Part shown: positions 38,035-46,745 of the stretch, piece after piece
Numbering within the stretch: the first letter of the stretch is position 1
How the letters are laid out: each line of letters starts with the position of its first letter
Made by a program: the position numbers and the translations under genes
Notes under the pieces: generated by a model
Seen by the model: the letters and a program-made list of their open reading frames with translations, nothing else
Databases searched by the model: none
Told to the model about the DNA's origin: nothing
DNA from: an uncultured Trueperaceae bacterium
GTDB lineage: Bacteria; Deinococcota; Deinococci; Deinococcales; Trueperaceae
Assembly: GCA_913057165.1 (NCBI GenBank)
Contig: CAJXNS010000008.1
Span: 1 to 48,371 of the forward strand
Reading direction: 5' to 3'
Length of the DNA: 48,371 nt

Positions 38035-38699
38035 GGCTGCGACACCCCATCGGATCCTAGACGGCAAGCGCGCACGCTATGGTCGTTCTCAACGATCGCC
38101 GCTTGGCCGACCGACGTCACCAGCGTGCCAGGGCAAACCAGCGTTTTGGTTGTGCCGTCGTCGAAGGCGATGTACGGCTCAGCCGTACCTTCGGCGTTCA
38201 CAAAGACGCCGGACGGTGCCGCTGACGTCGTTGACGCGATGGGTTCACCCACCTGATGCACCGACCAACCCCGATCTGGGGCGTAGCTGATCGACGCAGC
38301 CGTATCGGCAAGGCGAACTTCAAATAGGGGCACTTGCTCGCCATCAACGAACTGCCAATCGGCGGGTTTGACGAAGCCGACCTGGCTTTGCACGCACCGT
38401 GCCTCATCGGTGACAAGCGATCCGGCACTGAGAACAATGGAGTTCTGTACCCCCCATGCTTTCGCCTGGCGGGCCAGCGCTTCAGCATCGGCCCGAAGCC
38501 CAAAGCAACCGAGACGCACGCGGTGCAGTCCGTCTTGGCTTGCCACGTAGGCAGGTAGGCCTTGCTGACGAAAGTCTTCTGAGAGTTGACGTGCAGCCGA
38601 CGCGTTGGCGGTGGCAACCACCTGCACCGTCCATGGGCTCGCCAATCCCAAAGATACGATCGCGAACAATCCCACCGTCAGGGCGTGTCGCAGGAACAT
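38031..38699 (-). CDS. exported SPOR-domain protein
   Basis: A 222-residue protein with a signal peptide (residues 1-20, ending GLAS) followed at once by a SPOR-like domain (WTVQVVATANASAARQLSEDF... HRVRLGCFGLRADAEALARQ), which in other proteins binds denuded glycan strands at the division site. The C-terminal half (from about residue 95) has no domain I recognise and contains Cys residues that could pair. It sits between hisH and rapZ with 1- and 4-base overlaps, so it is firmly in the operon even though unrelated to histidine. Confidence 0.75.
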   Translation of the reverse strand: MFLRHALTVGLFAIVSLGLASPWTVQVVATANASAARQLSEDFRQQGLPAYVASQDGLHRVRLGCFGLRADAEALARQAKAWGVQNSIVLSAGSLVTDEARCVQSQVGFVKPADWQFVDGEQVPLFEVRLADTAASISYAPDRGWSVHQVGEPIASTTSAAPSGVFVNAEGTAEPYIAFDDGTTKTLVCPGTLVTSVGQAAIVENDHSVRACRLGSDGVSQP

Positions 38700-39340
38700 T
38701 AAGTCAGCTCCGGTTGAGGTCGGTGGGCGACCGCCTGGTTCACAAAGTTCTTAAGCAGCCGTAGGCCCGCCTCTTGGCTTTTCTCAGGGTGAAACTGGGT
38801 GGCGGTCAGGCGACCTTTTTCAAGAATACTGGCGAACTCTGCGCCGGCATACGTGGTGGTTGCCGCCGTCTTTAAAACGTCTGAAGTCGGGACGTAGTAA
38901 CTGTGTGCAAAATAGGCATGAAACGGTGAGGGCAGGCCGGCGAGCAGGGCGGATCGGCCGTCATGCTTGACCTCATTCCACCCCATGTGCGGAATGCTGT
39001 CGTGGGTGGACTGAAACCGCCGAACCGTTCCAGGGAAAACCCCAAGTCCTGGAACGCCGGGCGCTTCTTCTGAACCGTCGAGCAGAATCTGCAAGCCGAC
39101 ACAAATCCCTAGGAAGGGCCGGTCTGCCGCCAAATGCTCACGGACCAACGGTTCAAATCCACTGTTTTTGAAGGCTTCCATCACCTGACCAAAATGCCCC
39201 TGACCAGGTAAGACCAGTACGTCGGGTGTGGTCAGACCCTCGGGCGTCTTGGCGCGCTCTAACGCCAGTCCGGCGTGACGCAACGCCTTCTCGACGCTGA
39301 CAACGTTGCCAGCACCGTGGTCGATGAGAACGGCCTTCAC
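38699..39340 (-). CDS. hisH: imidazole glycerol phosphate synthase glutaminase subunit HisH
   Basis: Hydrolyses glutamine to feed ammonia to HisF in histidine synthesis. The 213-residue class I amidotransferase has the triad Cys80 (FLGICVGLQ), His184 and Glu186 (TQFHPEKSQ), and the GAGN start. The GTG at 39340 is chosen because the family begins just here (KAVLIDHGAGN), one base after the hisB stop; the in-frame ATG at 39406 would overlap hisB by 65 bases. HisF is not in the window. Confidence 0.95.
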   Translation of the reverse strand: MKAVLIDHGAGNVVSVEKALRHAGLALERAKTPEGLTTPDVLVLPGQGHFGQVMEAFKNSGFEPLVREHLAADRPFLGICVGLQILLDGSEEAPGVPGLGVFPGTVRRFQSTHDSIPHMGWNEVKHDGRSALLAGLPSPFHAYFAHSYYVPTSDVLKTAATTTYAGAEFASILEKGRLTATQFHPEKSQEAGLRLLKNFVNQAVAHRPQPELT

Positions 39341-39341
39341 T

Positions 39342-39923
39342 TCAAAGGATTCCTTTCGTCGACGGCACGCCGTCCTCCACAACCTCAACCGCTTGACGCA
39401 GCGCACGTGCGAACGCTTTCATGACGGCCTCGGCGACATGGTGCGTTTCGACGCCGGACAAGACCTCAACGTGCACCGTCATCCGCGCGTGGTTACAAAA
39501 ACCGCGCAGGAACTCACGCAGGTGATGCACGTTAAAACCGTGTGCATCGCCTTCAAATCCAGCAGGGTCAAAATGCAGGTACGGCCGACCGCTCACATCG
39601 ACCACGCAGCGCGCCAAGGTCTCATCCATCGGCACGTACGCGTGGGCGTAACGCCGTATGCCGCGCCTATCCCCAAGCGCTTCGTGATACGCCATCCCAA
39701 GCGCGATACCCACGTCTTCGGCAAGGTGGTGAACGTCGACGGCGTCAACGTCCCCGCTTGCGTTCAGCTGCAGGGCAACACCACCGTGGCGAGCGAGTTG
39801 ATCTAAGAGATGCGCCAGGAAACCGTGGTCAACGGCGAGCTCTGACGCACCTGCGGCGAGGTTTAAGCGCAGGGCGATCTGGGTTTCTTGGGTGTTCCGT
39901 GTCACGCTTGCTTCACGCGTCAT
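39342..39923 (-). CDS. hisB: imidazoleglycerol-phosphate dehydratase
   Basis: Dehydrates imidazoleglycerol phosphate in histidine synthesis (monofunctional form, 193 residues). Metal-binding motifs are DVDAVDVHHLAEDVGIALG and HHVAEAVMKAFARAL, with the central FNVHHLREFLRGF; one change is VDHGFLAHLLDQ in place of the more usual TGIGFLDHML near the start. The ATG at 39923 overlaps the hisC stop as ATGA; the longer in-frame start at 40034 is disfavoured. Confidence 0.93.
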   Translation of the reverse strand: MTREASVTRNTQETQIALRLNLAAGASELAVDHGFLAHLLDQLARHGGVALQLNASGDVDAVDVHHLAEDVGIALGMAYHEALGDRRGIRRYAHAYVPMDETLARCVVDVSGRPYLHFDPAGFEGDAHGFNVHHLREFLRGFCNHARMTVHVEVLSGVETHHVAEAVMKAFARALRQAVEVVEDGVPSTKGIL

Positions 39924-41026
39924 GCTGCGCCTCCTCGGGGCGTACGGTCGTCGTTGAGAGTGACCAGGCTGCGTTCGATGGCGTCGAGGGCACACGCATT
40001 TTCGGTTTCTGTTCCGATGGTCATACGCAAGCAACCCTCAAGTTGGGGGAGGTGATCCTGCCTCCGGAGGACCACACCCGCCTTTAAAGCATCATGATAG
40101 ACCGCTGCGGCGCTAGGAACCTTGAATAGCACGAAGTTGGTCACGCTGTCGTAGGCGGTGACGTTGGGCATACGCCGCAACGCAGCAATGACGTGATCTC
40201 GCGCTTCGCGTGTGGCCTCAATACGATGTTCTCGCGCCTGCACCGACTCCGTCATCTCAAGGGCCGTTTCGGCGGCAACCTGTTGGAAGATCGACACATT
40301 AAAAGGCAGTTGCACCTTGCTGAGTTCAGTAAGAGTGGTGGGGCTTCCCATGGCGTAACCGAGCCGAACGCCGCCAAGGCCGTCGGCTTTGCTTAGGGTT
40401 CTCAGGGCAATCCGGTCATCGTGACCACGAATTAGGTCAAGCGCATGTTGACCGTCGTAGGCCCAGTAGGCCTCGTCGACCACGCTCAACCAACCGTATT
40501 CTGACGCGGCGTCAAGCACCGTCTGTAACGCGTCGGTGGGTATGCGATTGCCGGTAGGCGCCGCAGGCGCCGGCACCACAAACAAGCCAGCTGGTCGCGT
40601 GGCGAGCGCCGTGGTGATGGCGGGGGTATCCAACTCCCAGCTACCTGGCTTGAGAGGAACGCCGTGCGCCTCCACCCCGAGCATTTGGGCTTGCTGACGA
40701 TAAAGCGAGAAGGTGGGTTCGGGAATCACAAGGGAGCGGTCAATACCTGCCAAAATCAGAAGGTTTTGTAGCAGAACGTTGGAGCCGTTCGAGACCAGGA
40801 TGCCTTCAGCATCCCAGCCATCGCGTTGGGCCAGGAGCTCTTGGAGGCGCTCGGCCCGCAAGTTCGGATAGCGCTGCCAGGCAACCTCCCGGAGGCGGGC
40901 CAAGACCGCAATCTTGACGCGTTCGGGAACGTCATCAAACGCTTCGTTTTGATCTAACTTGATGTCCTGATCGTGCCGCGTAAACGTATATTTGGCGGCG
41001 TTCAGGACGGACGGCTTAAGCCTCAT
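39920..41026 (-). CDS. hisC: histidinol-phosphate aminotransferase
   Basis: PLP-dependent transamination in histidine synthesis. The 368-residue fold-type I enzyme has LDQNEAFDDVP, SNGSNVLLQNL, DEAYWAYDG, the PLP lysine in LRTLSKADGLGGVRLGYAM, and the C-terminal GCLRMTIGT. The ATG at 41026 is preferred to the ATG at 41035 because TAGCAT ends 7 bases upstream, and ATG 41035 overlaps that -10 box. It is the first gene of a seven-gene run with his, SPOR, rapZ and yvcK genes. Confidence 0.92.
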   Translation of the reverse strand: MRLKPSVLNAAKYTFTRHDQDIKLDQNEAFDDVPERVKIAVLARLREVAWQRYPNLRAERLQELLAQRDGWDAEGILVSNGSNVLLQNLLILAGIDRSLVIPEPTFSLYRQQAQMLGVEAHGVPLKPGSWELDTPAITTALATRPAGLFVVPAPAAPTGNRIPTDALQTVLDAASEYGWLSVVDEAYWAYDGQHALDLIRGHDDRIALRTLSKADGLGGVRLGYAMGSPTTLTELSKVQLPFNVSIFQQVAAETALEMTESVQAREHRIEATREARDHVIAALRRMPNVTAYDSVTNFVLFKVPSAAAVYHDALKAGVVLRRQDHLPQLEGCLRMTIGTETENACALDAIERSLVTLNDDRTPRGGAA

Positions 41027-41033
41027 ACGTGCC

Positions 41034-41039
41034 ATGCTA
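41034..41039 (-). promoter_or_regulatory. -10 element (TAGCAT), leaderless promoter of hisC operon
   Basis: TAGCAT ends 7 bases before the hisC ATG at 41026 and no ribosome-binding site is present. No leader peptide or T-box was found in the 151-base gap (41027-41177), which otherwise holds a GC-rich hairpin near 41117-41134 without a T run. Confidence 0.45.
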
Positions 41040-41177
41040 GCAGCCTGCACGGGTATTCGGTTGACCACCGTATGCCTTCAGCAACCGCCGTTCACCGTAT
41101 TGACGAATCTGCGCGGGCGACCGCCGCGGACATTCACGCGTGACGGACGTCCTTGCTTACATTACAACGCATCACGC

Positions 41178-43583
41178 TCAGCGCGCGAACGAATCAAAAC
41201 CGTTGTCGCGCAGGCGTTGCCGGGCATCATCTAAGGCATCGCCGGTAAAGGGGCCGACGGCAAGTTTGAGCAGGCCATCTTCTTGGATTTCTTGGACCGT
41301 GAATCCAAGCTCCATGAGACGCGTCACCGCTGGCACTGCAGATTGGCTGTCGGCAAAAGCGCCGACCTGCAGAAGAGTGCCGTCCCCGCTTGGTGGTGGG
41401 TTCACAGGAGCAGGGGAGGGGCCAGCTGATGCGTCGTTGGACCCAAGGCTCGGGTCTAGCTCTAATGCCGTGGCCAGGGATGCTTCCGCCTGCGTGTTGA
41501 GACCGAGAGCGCGGTAGGTGAGGGCCAGATTGAGGTGCGCACGGGCGAATTCTGGCGCGTCGCTGACCAAGCTCTTGAACACCTCAAGGGCGCGATCGAA
41601 GCGCCCACTTTGAAGCCATGCGAAACCGAGGTTGTTGCGTACCTGGGGACTGCCGCCTGAAGCCGGTAGTGCCTCCTCAAAGTACGTCACCGCATCGGTT
41701 GGAAAGCCCGCACGCTGCAGGGCGCTACCAAGGTGGTAGGCAATAAACGGATCGCCACCGGATGTGTCGTAGGCGTTTTGGAGTGCATCGACGGCTTCGG
41801 CATAGCGTGCTTGTTCAAGTCGCGTGAGGCCCAGTTCCAGTTGCGACCGCACGTCAGGTTCGAGGTTCGTGGGACGGGTAAATCCAGCCGCACGGGCGTC
41901 TTCAACGGCTTGCAAGACGGCTTGTGCCTCCGTGCTATTCGGATCGAGCCTGAGGGCGCGTTGGGCGGACGCCTCCGCCTCATCAAGGTTCCCAGAGCGC
42001 AAACGGGCCGATGCGTAGAGTGCCCACACGCTGGCGTCTTCTTGTTCGGGTTGAATGTCGTTTCGGATGGTGTCTGCTGCGGCCCGCGGTCGTCCAGACT
42101 CGAGGTACGCGAGTGCCAGGTTGTAACGCACGTCCAGGCTGCTCTCGGCCGCCGACGTCAGCAGATCACGTGCGGCCTCGTCACGCCCCAAGCTGAGAAG
42201 GGCAAGTGCGAGTTCGTTCGCGAGCTGCGGGACTTCATCGAGTCGTTCACCAAAACGGTCCAGGATCACATCCGCGGCCGTCTCATGCATCCCTGCCCGC
42301 CTTAACAACCGGGCAGCCGTTCGCATGACGTCTGCCGATTCAGGAAAGGCCGCCACCGCCTGCTCAAGCACCGGCAGGGCTCGCGTGACGGCATCGTCTG
42401 GTACGGCAAGCAGTGTGGCAAACAGGGCGGGTGAAATCGCCAAAGGATCGCGTGCCGTTTCACGCACATAATCGATAGCGCCAGCAGAATCGCCCGCATC
42501 AAGCGCGATACTCACGATGCGTTCATGGATAAAGGCGGCTTCGGGCACGTGATAGCCGATTTGCCTCAGGCGACTTAGAGAGCGCGCGCCTGTTTCGGCG
42601 TTGGCAATGACCAATTGCGCGTCGAGCAGGCGTGGGTTGACGTTGACCGCTAAGCGCGAAAATTGCACGGATTCGGCGGGTGGTACCAGCGCTGCTAGCG
42701 CCTGTAACGCCTCGCCGTACGACGGGTTGAACGTGATGGCTTGGGCAAGCGAGTTTCGGGCCGCTTCAACGTCACCGCCGCGTGTCTCAATGGCGGCTTT
42801 TAGGGTCCAAAGGGTTGGGTCTGCTGGTTGGATCTCGACCGCCGTGTTCACCCGCGTCAATGCGGCCTCGTGGAGACCTGCAAGGGAACTGGCGCGCGCC
42901 CATTCGGCGTGCACAAGCGCTACCTCGGGGTTACCCGAGGCGGCATTTTCGAGGCGTTCGAGCGGTTCGGCACTTAGCCGGGCGGCGCTGCGTGCGACAA
43001 GGCCAGTATGGGGTTCGTCAGGCCAATCGGCGGCGACAGCTTGCGCGGCGGTCAATGCCGCTTCGGGTGCGTTTGGTCGCACGCGTCCGGCAACCGCGCT
43101 AAGCGCCGCTTGAGCAAGTTGGGGGTAAGTATCACCGGTGACTTCTAACGGTTGGGTTTCCTCAAAGTCCGAGGCGGCCGTTTGGAGGGTGACGCGGTAG
43201 CCGCCCCCACTTGCGTCTAGGGTCCCGACGAGTAGGTGATCGGCGTTAAAGCGTTGAATCAGAGCGCGGGCTTGATCCACACCTCGCTGCTCGGCTCGGC
43301 CGGCAAGGGCGGTTGCCTCACCAAGGCTGGGCGCGTAGACGCCAGGGATCGTGTTGAGGGCGCGCGTAAGGTTGACCGCAAGCATGGTTCGGGCGTCCAA
43401 GAGGTCAGCATCCCCGGCGAACGGCGCAACGACCACCGTGGTGGGCTGCTGAGAGGAGGGCTGCTGAGAGGTGGAGTCCTGAGCGTACGCAACGGCGGTG
43501 ACGCCCGTGAAGGTAAGCAAAACAGCAAAAACGGTTTGTAGGGTTGGTCGAAAAGAAAAAATAGAACGACAGATGGCTAGCAC
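41178..43583 (-). CDS. exported TPR protein with C-terminal SPOR domain
   Basis: An 801-residue envelope protein. A signal peptide covers about residues 1-34 (ending AVAYA|Q), followed by a domain of the TolB-N/FlgO-like kind (TTVVVAPFAGDADLLDART... NADHLLVGTLD). A long array of TPR repeats with LDEAEASAQRALRLDPNST-type helices comes next, then an acidic/proline linker and a SPOR domain over the last 70 residues (LLQVGAFADSQSAVPAVTRL). The GTG at 43583 is preferred to the start at 43676, which would overlap cdd and spoil the signal peptide; TACACT ends 7 bases before it. It probably binds peptidoglycan and scaffolds partners in the envelope (inference). Confidence 0.85.
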   Translation of the reverse strand: MLAICRSIFSFRPTLQTVFAVLLTFTGVTAVAYAQDSTSQQPSSQQPTTVVVAPFAGDADLLDARTMLAVNLTRALNTIPGVYAPSLGEATALAGRAEQRGVDQARALIQRFNADHLLVGTLDASGGGYRVTLQTAASDFEETQPLEVTGDTYPQLAQAALSAVAGRVRPNAPEAALTAAQAVAADWPDEPHTGLVARSAARLSAEPLERLENAASGNPEVALVHAEWARASSLAGLHEAALTRVNTAVEIQPADPTLWTLKAAIETRGGDVEAARNSLAQAITFNPSYGEALQALAALVPPAESVQFSRLAVNVNPRLLDAQLVIANAETGARSLSRLRQIGYHVPEAAFIHERIVSIALDAGDSAGAIDYVRETARDPLAISPALFATLLAVPDDAVTRALPVLEQAVAAFPESADVMRTAARLLRRAGMHETAADVILDRFGERLDEVPQLANELALALLSLGRDEAARDLLTSAAESSLDVRYNLALAYLESGRPRAAADTIRNDIQPEQEDASVWALYASARLRSGNLDEAEASAQRALRLDPNSTEAQAVLQAVEDARAAGFTRPTNLEPDVRSQLELGLTRLEQARYAEAVDALQNAYDTSGGDPFIAYHLGSALQRAGFPTDAVTYFEEALPASGGSPQVRNNLGFAWLQSGRFDRALEVFKSLVSDAPEFARAHLNLALTYRALGLNTQAEASLATALELDPSLGSNDASAGPSPAPVNPPPSGDGTLLQVGAFADSQSAVPAVTRLMELGFTVQEIQEDGLLKLAVGPFTGDALDDARQRLRDNGFDSFAR

Positions 43584-43590
43584 GACACCC

Positions 43591-43596
43591 AGTGTA
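43591..43596 (-). promoter_or_regulatory. -10 element (TACACT), leaderless promoter of the TPR/SPOR gene
   Basis: TACACT ends 7 bases before the GTG at 43583, within the short gap after cdd. It agrees with the other leaderless starts; no clear -35 box. Confidence 0.5.
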
Positions 43597-43620
43597 GCGG
43601 TTTTCTTGTCGTGGGTTCCT

Positions 43621-44025
43621 CTAGCCGAGCGAAAAGCCGAGCGGCAGTAGTTCTTCAACGGAGGCAACCCTGACAACCCCTTCTCGGTTCACCATGTACA
43701 CCGTGGCTTGCGGCCCAAACTCGTGCAACACCTGACGGCATGCGCCGCAAGGGGAGGCCGGTGGCGTGTCGTCGGTGACCACGACAATCTCGGTAAACCC
43801 GCGGTCCCCTGCCGAGGCCATGGCTTGAATGGCGGACTGTTCCGCGCAGCGTCCCAATCCGTACGAGGCGTTTTCGATATTGGCGCCTTGATAGACGGTG
43901 CCACTTTCAGAACGCAGTGCAGCCCCAACCCGGTAGGTGGAGTACGGCACGTACGCGTTCTCCCAGACAGCCCAAGCGGCCTGGAGGAGATCTTCGGGCG
44001 GGGTTTCGTTCGGTTTGGCGGTCAC
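43621..44025 (-). CDS. cdd: cytidine deaminase
   Basis: Deaminates cytidine and deoxycytidine in pyrimidine salvage. The 134-residue tetrameric type has zinc ligands Cys60, Cys93 and Cys96 and the proton shuttle Glu62 (GRCAEQSAI, PCGACRQV) and the substrate segment ANIENASYG. The GTG at 44025 overlaps the dgkA stop (GTGA); the longer in-frame ATG at 44067 is disfavoured. In Firmicutes cdd is usually followed by era; here the next gene is the TPR/SPOR protein with its own promoter. Confidence 0.95.
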   Translation of the reverse strand: MTAKPNETPPEDLLQAAWAVWENAYVPYSTYRVGAALRSESGTVYQGANIENASYGLGRCAEQSAIQAMASAGDRGFTEIVVVTDDTPPASPCGACRQVLHEFGPQATVYMVNREGVVRVASVEELLPLGFSLG

Positions 44026-44390
44026 GGTGCGTTCATTGTAAGCCGACCCAGTAACGCAGGACCCCAAGTGATGATCGCAACGGCAAGGGCAGCCACCGCG
44101 GCCACAACCACGGCGGCCGCTGACGTGTCCTTGGCGCGCCGGGCCAAGGGGTTCTCTTGTTCCTCAACCAGATCAACGGCCGCCTCGACCGCTGTGTTGA
44201 CGAGCTCCAGAGCGATCACGAGCGCGATGGCGAGCACGATGGGAAGCAGCGGGGTCTGCAGCCACCAGGTCATGAGCAAGGCCGCCACTGCAGCGATCAA
44301 GTGCAACCGTAGGTTGCGTTCATGCCGAACCGCGGTCATGAAACCGCGCAGGGCGTGCCTTAGGCCAATCGGGTCCCGGGGAGGTCTCAT
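44022..44390 (-). CDS. dgkA: DgkA-type diacylglycerol/undecaprenol kinase
   Basis: A 122-residue membrane kinase of the prokaryotic DgkA family. In Gram-positive bacteria the same gene position encodes undecaprenol kinase, which feeds the lipid carrier of wall synthesis, so that is the likelier substrate. It has HERNLRLHLIAAV, two to three membrane helices and the signature LELVNTAVEAAVDLV with the catalytic Glu. The ATG at 44390 overlaps the ybeY stop as ATGA; the in-frame start at 44411 is disfavoured. It fits with the DUF368 lipid-carrier translocase elsewhere in the window. Confidence 0.92.
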   Translation of the reverse strand: MRPPRDPIGLRHALRGFMTAVRHERNLRLHLIAAVAALLMTWWLQTPLLPIVLAIALVIALELVNTAVEAAVDLVEEQENPLARRAKDTSAAAVVVAAVAALAVAIITWGPALLGRLTMNAP

Positions 44391-44827
44391 GACCCCGGCT
44401 TTGGACGCCATGCCACCGCCTGCTGTTGGGCTTCATGAAATGGCCGCCAGGCTTCGTCGGTCGCATGGTCAAATCCCAGCAGGTGCATGGTGCCGTGCGC
44501 AGCGAGGGTCACCACTTCGTCATCAAATGAACGGCCTGCTGCCGCGGCTTGATCGCGGGCCACATCCACACAGACGAGCACATCGCCTAGATGAGGCACG
44601 GGTGGCATCTCGGTGTCATCGGGTTCGTGGGTGGGATAGGACAACACGTCGGTGGTGTCGTCCACACCGCGGTCACGTCGGTTGTGCGCTTGAATCGTTT
44701 CAGCTCCGACCATGACAACGGTCACGTCGCGCTGGAGCGTATCGTGCCGCGCGACAAGTGCTTCAAGCGCCCCTGCGATCCGGTTGGCTGGAATCGCTGA
44801 CGACGTTTCGTTCAAAACCTCAACCAC
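44387..44827 (-). CDS. ybeY: endoribonuclease YbeY
   Basis: Metal-dependent endoribonuclease of rRNA maturation (16S 3' end) and quality control. The 146-residue protein keeps the zinc signature HGTMHLLGFDH (His111, His115, His121) and TDVLSYP. The GTG at 44827 overlaps the pgpH stop by 8 bases. The order phoH-pgpH-ybeY-dgkA-cdd is conserved in Firmicutes. Confidence 0.95.
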   Translation of the reverse strand: MVEVLNETSSAIPANRIAGALEALVARHDTLQRDVTVVMVGAETIQAHNRRDRGVDDTTDVLSYPTHEPDDTEMPPVPHLGDVLVCVDVARDQAAAAGRSFDDEVVTLAAHGTMHLLGFDHATDEAWRPFHEAQQQAVAWRPKPGS

Positions 44828-46745
44828 CGTTTGGGTTTTCCATATCGCTCAGCGATGGGTAGCTGACACGCCGGTGCATGGTCGCCATGAGTACACGCTC
44901 AAACGTATTGGCGATCGTGTCGAGATCCTTAAAGTTCAACGGACTTTCTGCAAGTTGACCGTCCTGGAGGCGCTCTTCAAAGAGTCGGTCGATGAGGTCG
45001 CGCACCGCGCCTTGGGACGGATCGGTCAGGGTACGGGACGCCGACTCGACCGCGTCGGCGAGCATGAGTACGGCGGTTTCTTTCGATTGCGGTTTCGGGC
45101 CGGGGTAACGGAAATTCAAGGCGTCGAGGCCTTCCGTTTCCTCAAGCGCACGTTTGTAGAAGAACGCGAGCACGGTCGTCCCGTGGTGCTCGTTCACGAA
45201 CGGTTCCAGTTGCGGAGGCAAGCCGTACTCCGACAGCAGCTCAACGCCATCACGGACGTGACTGGTGATGATCAGGTAGCTCAGGTGGGGACTGACGCGG
45301 TCGTGGGGGTTGTCACCGCCGCCTTGGTTCTCAACGAAAAAGTTCGGCCTGACAAGCTTTCCAACGTCATGGTAGAGGGCCCCTACACGCGCGAGCAGCG
45401 CATTGCCTCCGATTTGCTGGACCGACTGCTCCACGAGGTTTGCAATGACTTGGGTGTGTTGGTACGTGCCAGGCGCTTCAAGTACGAGACGCTGCAGAAG
45501 AGGATGCTGCGGACTTGAGAGTTCCGTCAGGCGGAAGTCCGTGATGAACTCAACGGCGCTTTCACCAAGCGGGACCAGGCCGAGGGTAAGAATGCCTGCC
45601 AGCAGGCCGCCACTGGCGTGGGTCAGCATGGTGGCCGAGGCAGGAAGCCATGCAATGCCACCTGCCATCATTTGCAGGGCGACCACGGTGGCACCCGTGG
45701 CTAGCCCCCCAAACACGCCTGCGACAAGGAGTGTGATGCGGTTTTGAGAGGCGTTGACCGTTTGGATCGCAATAAGGCCTCCCACGACCAAGGAGGCTGC
45801 CGTCGCAAGAGGGGCGCCAGGCACCAGGAGTGCGACCACGATCGCGGTCCAGGCAAGCCAGAGTAACGACACGATCCTGCCCATGAACGTTGCCACAAGC
45901 AGCGGAACGAGCAACACGAAGAACAGTCCATCGACAACCGTCAGACTGGCGCGCTGCAAGGTGACGGTCGCGAGGGTGATGAGCAGAAGGAACAAAAACT
46001 GCCGGCGTGTGAGAAGAGACGCGAGCGCCGTGCCGGCAAGCGCCACGGGCAACGCGAGCAGCAGTGCCACCAAGGCAGCCCCGAGGGCAATGACCGTCGT
46101 TTGGCGTATTTGCCTGGTTTCAGGGTCGTAAAGACCGATGGCCTCCAGGGCTCGCAGGTTTTCAGCGGTGATCGGATCGCCGGCTTGAATGATGACATCT
46201 CCCGGTTGCAGCTGTTGAAGCACCGGAGGGACGGCACTTGCGACAGCATCACGGGCGGCCTTGGTGAGGGCTTCGTCTTCGGTTGTCGTCGCGATTAACC
46301 GGTCGCGGATGCGTTCTTCAAGATTGGCCCGTTCATCTTCTGGGGCGCGTGCAACGGCCTGCGTCAGAATGATGGGTAGTTCGGTGGGCTTGACCCCTTC
46401 AGGGGTCTGGTACGCCGCGAGTAGCGATGCACGGACCGGTTCGGGAATATCCAAGCGGCGAATCGATTGCAGCGCCAGGTTGCGTGCATCTTCGTCGACC
46501 ACCTGAATGGGTTCTACCTGCCTGCGGGCCTCTTGGCGTTTGCGTTCGGTGGCCACCGGGTCGGGTACTTGCAGGCTTGTGGCCGCGCGGAACGTTTCGG
46601 GGCTCGGTTGTCCAACCCGTAGAGGCTCGGCACGCCGCTCACCGTAGGCGGAGAACAACAGGAGCGCCAGGGTGACCGCTGCCAGCAGAAACGGCAGTGT
46701 GCGTCCCGGCCGCGGGCGGCCCCTGCGTCGCTGGCGGATGGTCAT
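44820..46745 (-). CDS. pgpH: 7TM-HD phosphodiesterase PgpH (c-di-AMP type)
   Basis: A 641-residue membrane protein of the PgpH/YqfF family, which hydrolyses c-di-AMP. One membrane helix near residues 18-35 is followed by a roughly 250-residue extracellular domain (7TMR-HDED). A bundle of about seven helices and a cytosolic HD domain come next, with YQHTQVIANL, LYHDVGKLVRP, HLSYLIITSHV and NEHHGTT. The ATG at 46745 overlaps the phoH stop as ATGA. No DisA or CdaA cyclase is in the window, but this implies that c-di-AMP signalling exists in the organism. Confidence 0.93.
   Translation of the reverse strand: MTIRQRRRGRPRPGRTLPFLLAAVTLALLLFSAYGERRAEPLRVGQPSPETFRAATSLQVPDPVATERKRQEARRQVEPIQVVDEDARNLALQSIRRLDIPEPVRASLLAAYQTPEGVKPTELPIILTQAVARAPEDERANLEERIRDRLIATTTEDEALTKAARDAVASAVPPVLQQLQPGDVIIQAGDPITAENLRALEAIGLYDPETRQIRQTTVIALGAALVALLLALPVALAGTALASLLTRRQFLFLLLITLATVTLQRASLTVVDGLFFVLLVPLLVATFMGRIVSLLWLAWTAIVVALLVPGAPLATAASLVVGGLIAIQTVNASQNRITLLVAGVFGGLATGATVVALQMMAGGIAWLPASATMLTHASGGLLAGILTLGLVPLGESAVEFITDFRLTELSSPQHPLLQRLVLEAPGTYQHTQVIANLVEQSVQQIGGNALLARVGALYHDVGKLVRPNFFVENQGGGDNPHDRVSPHLSYLIITSHVRDGVELLSEYGLPPQLEPFVNEHHGTTVLAFFYKRALEETEGLDALNFRYPGPKPQSKETAVLMLADAVESASRTLTDPSQGAVRDLIDRLFEERLQDGQLAESPLNFKDLDTIANTFERVLMATMHRRVSYPSLSDMENPNGG

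Noticed and set aside
41027-41177. Possible his leader peptide or T-box before hisC
   Set aside because: No run of His codons, no T-box-like stem or terminator was found; the -10 box next to the ATG argues for a leaderless start.
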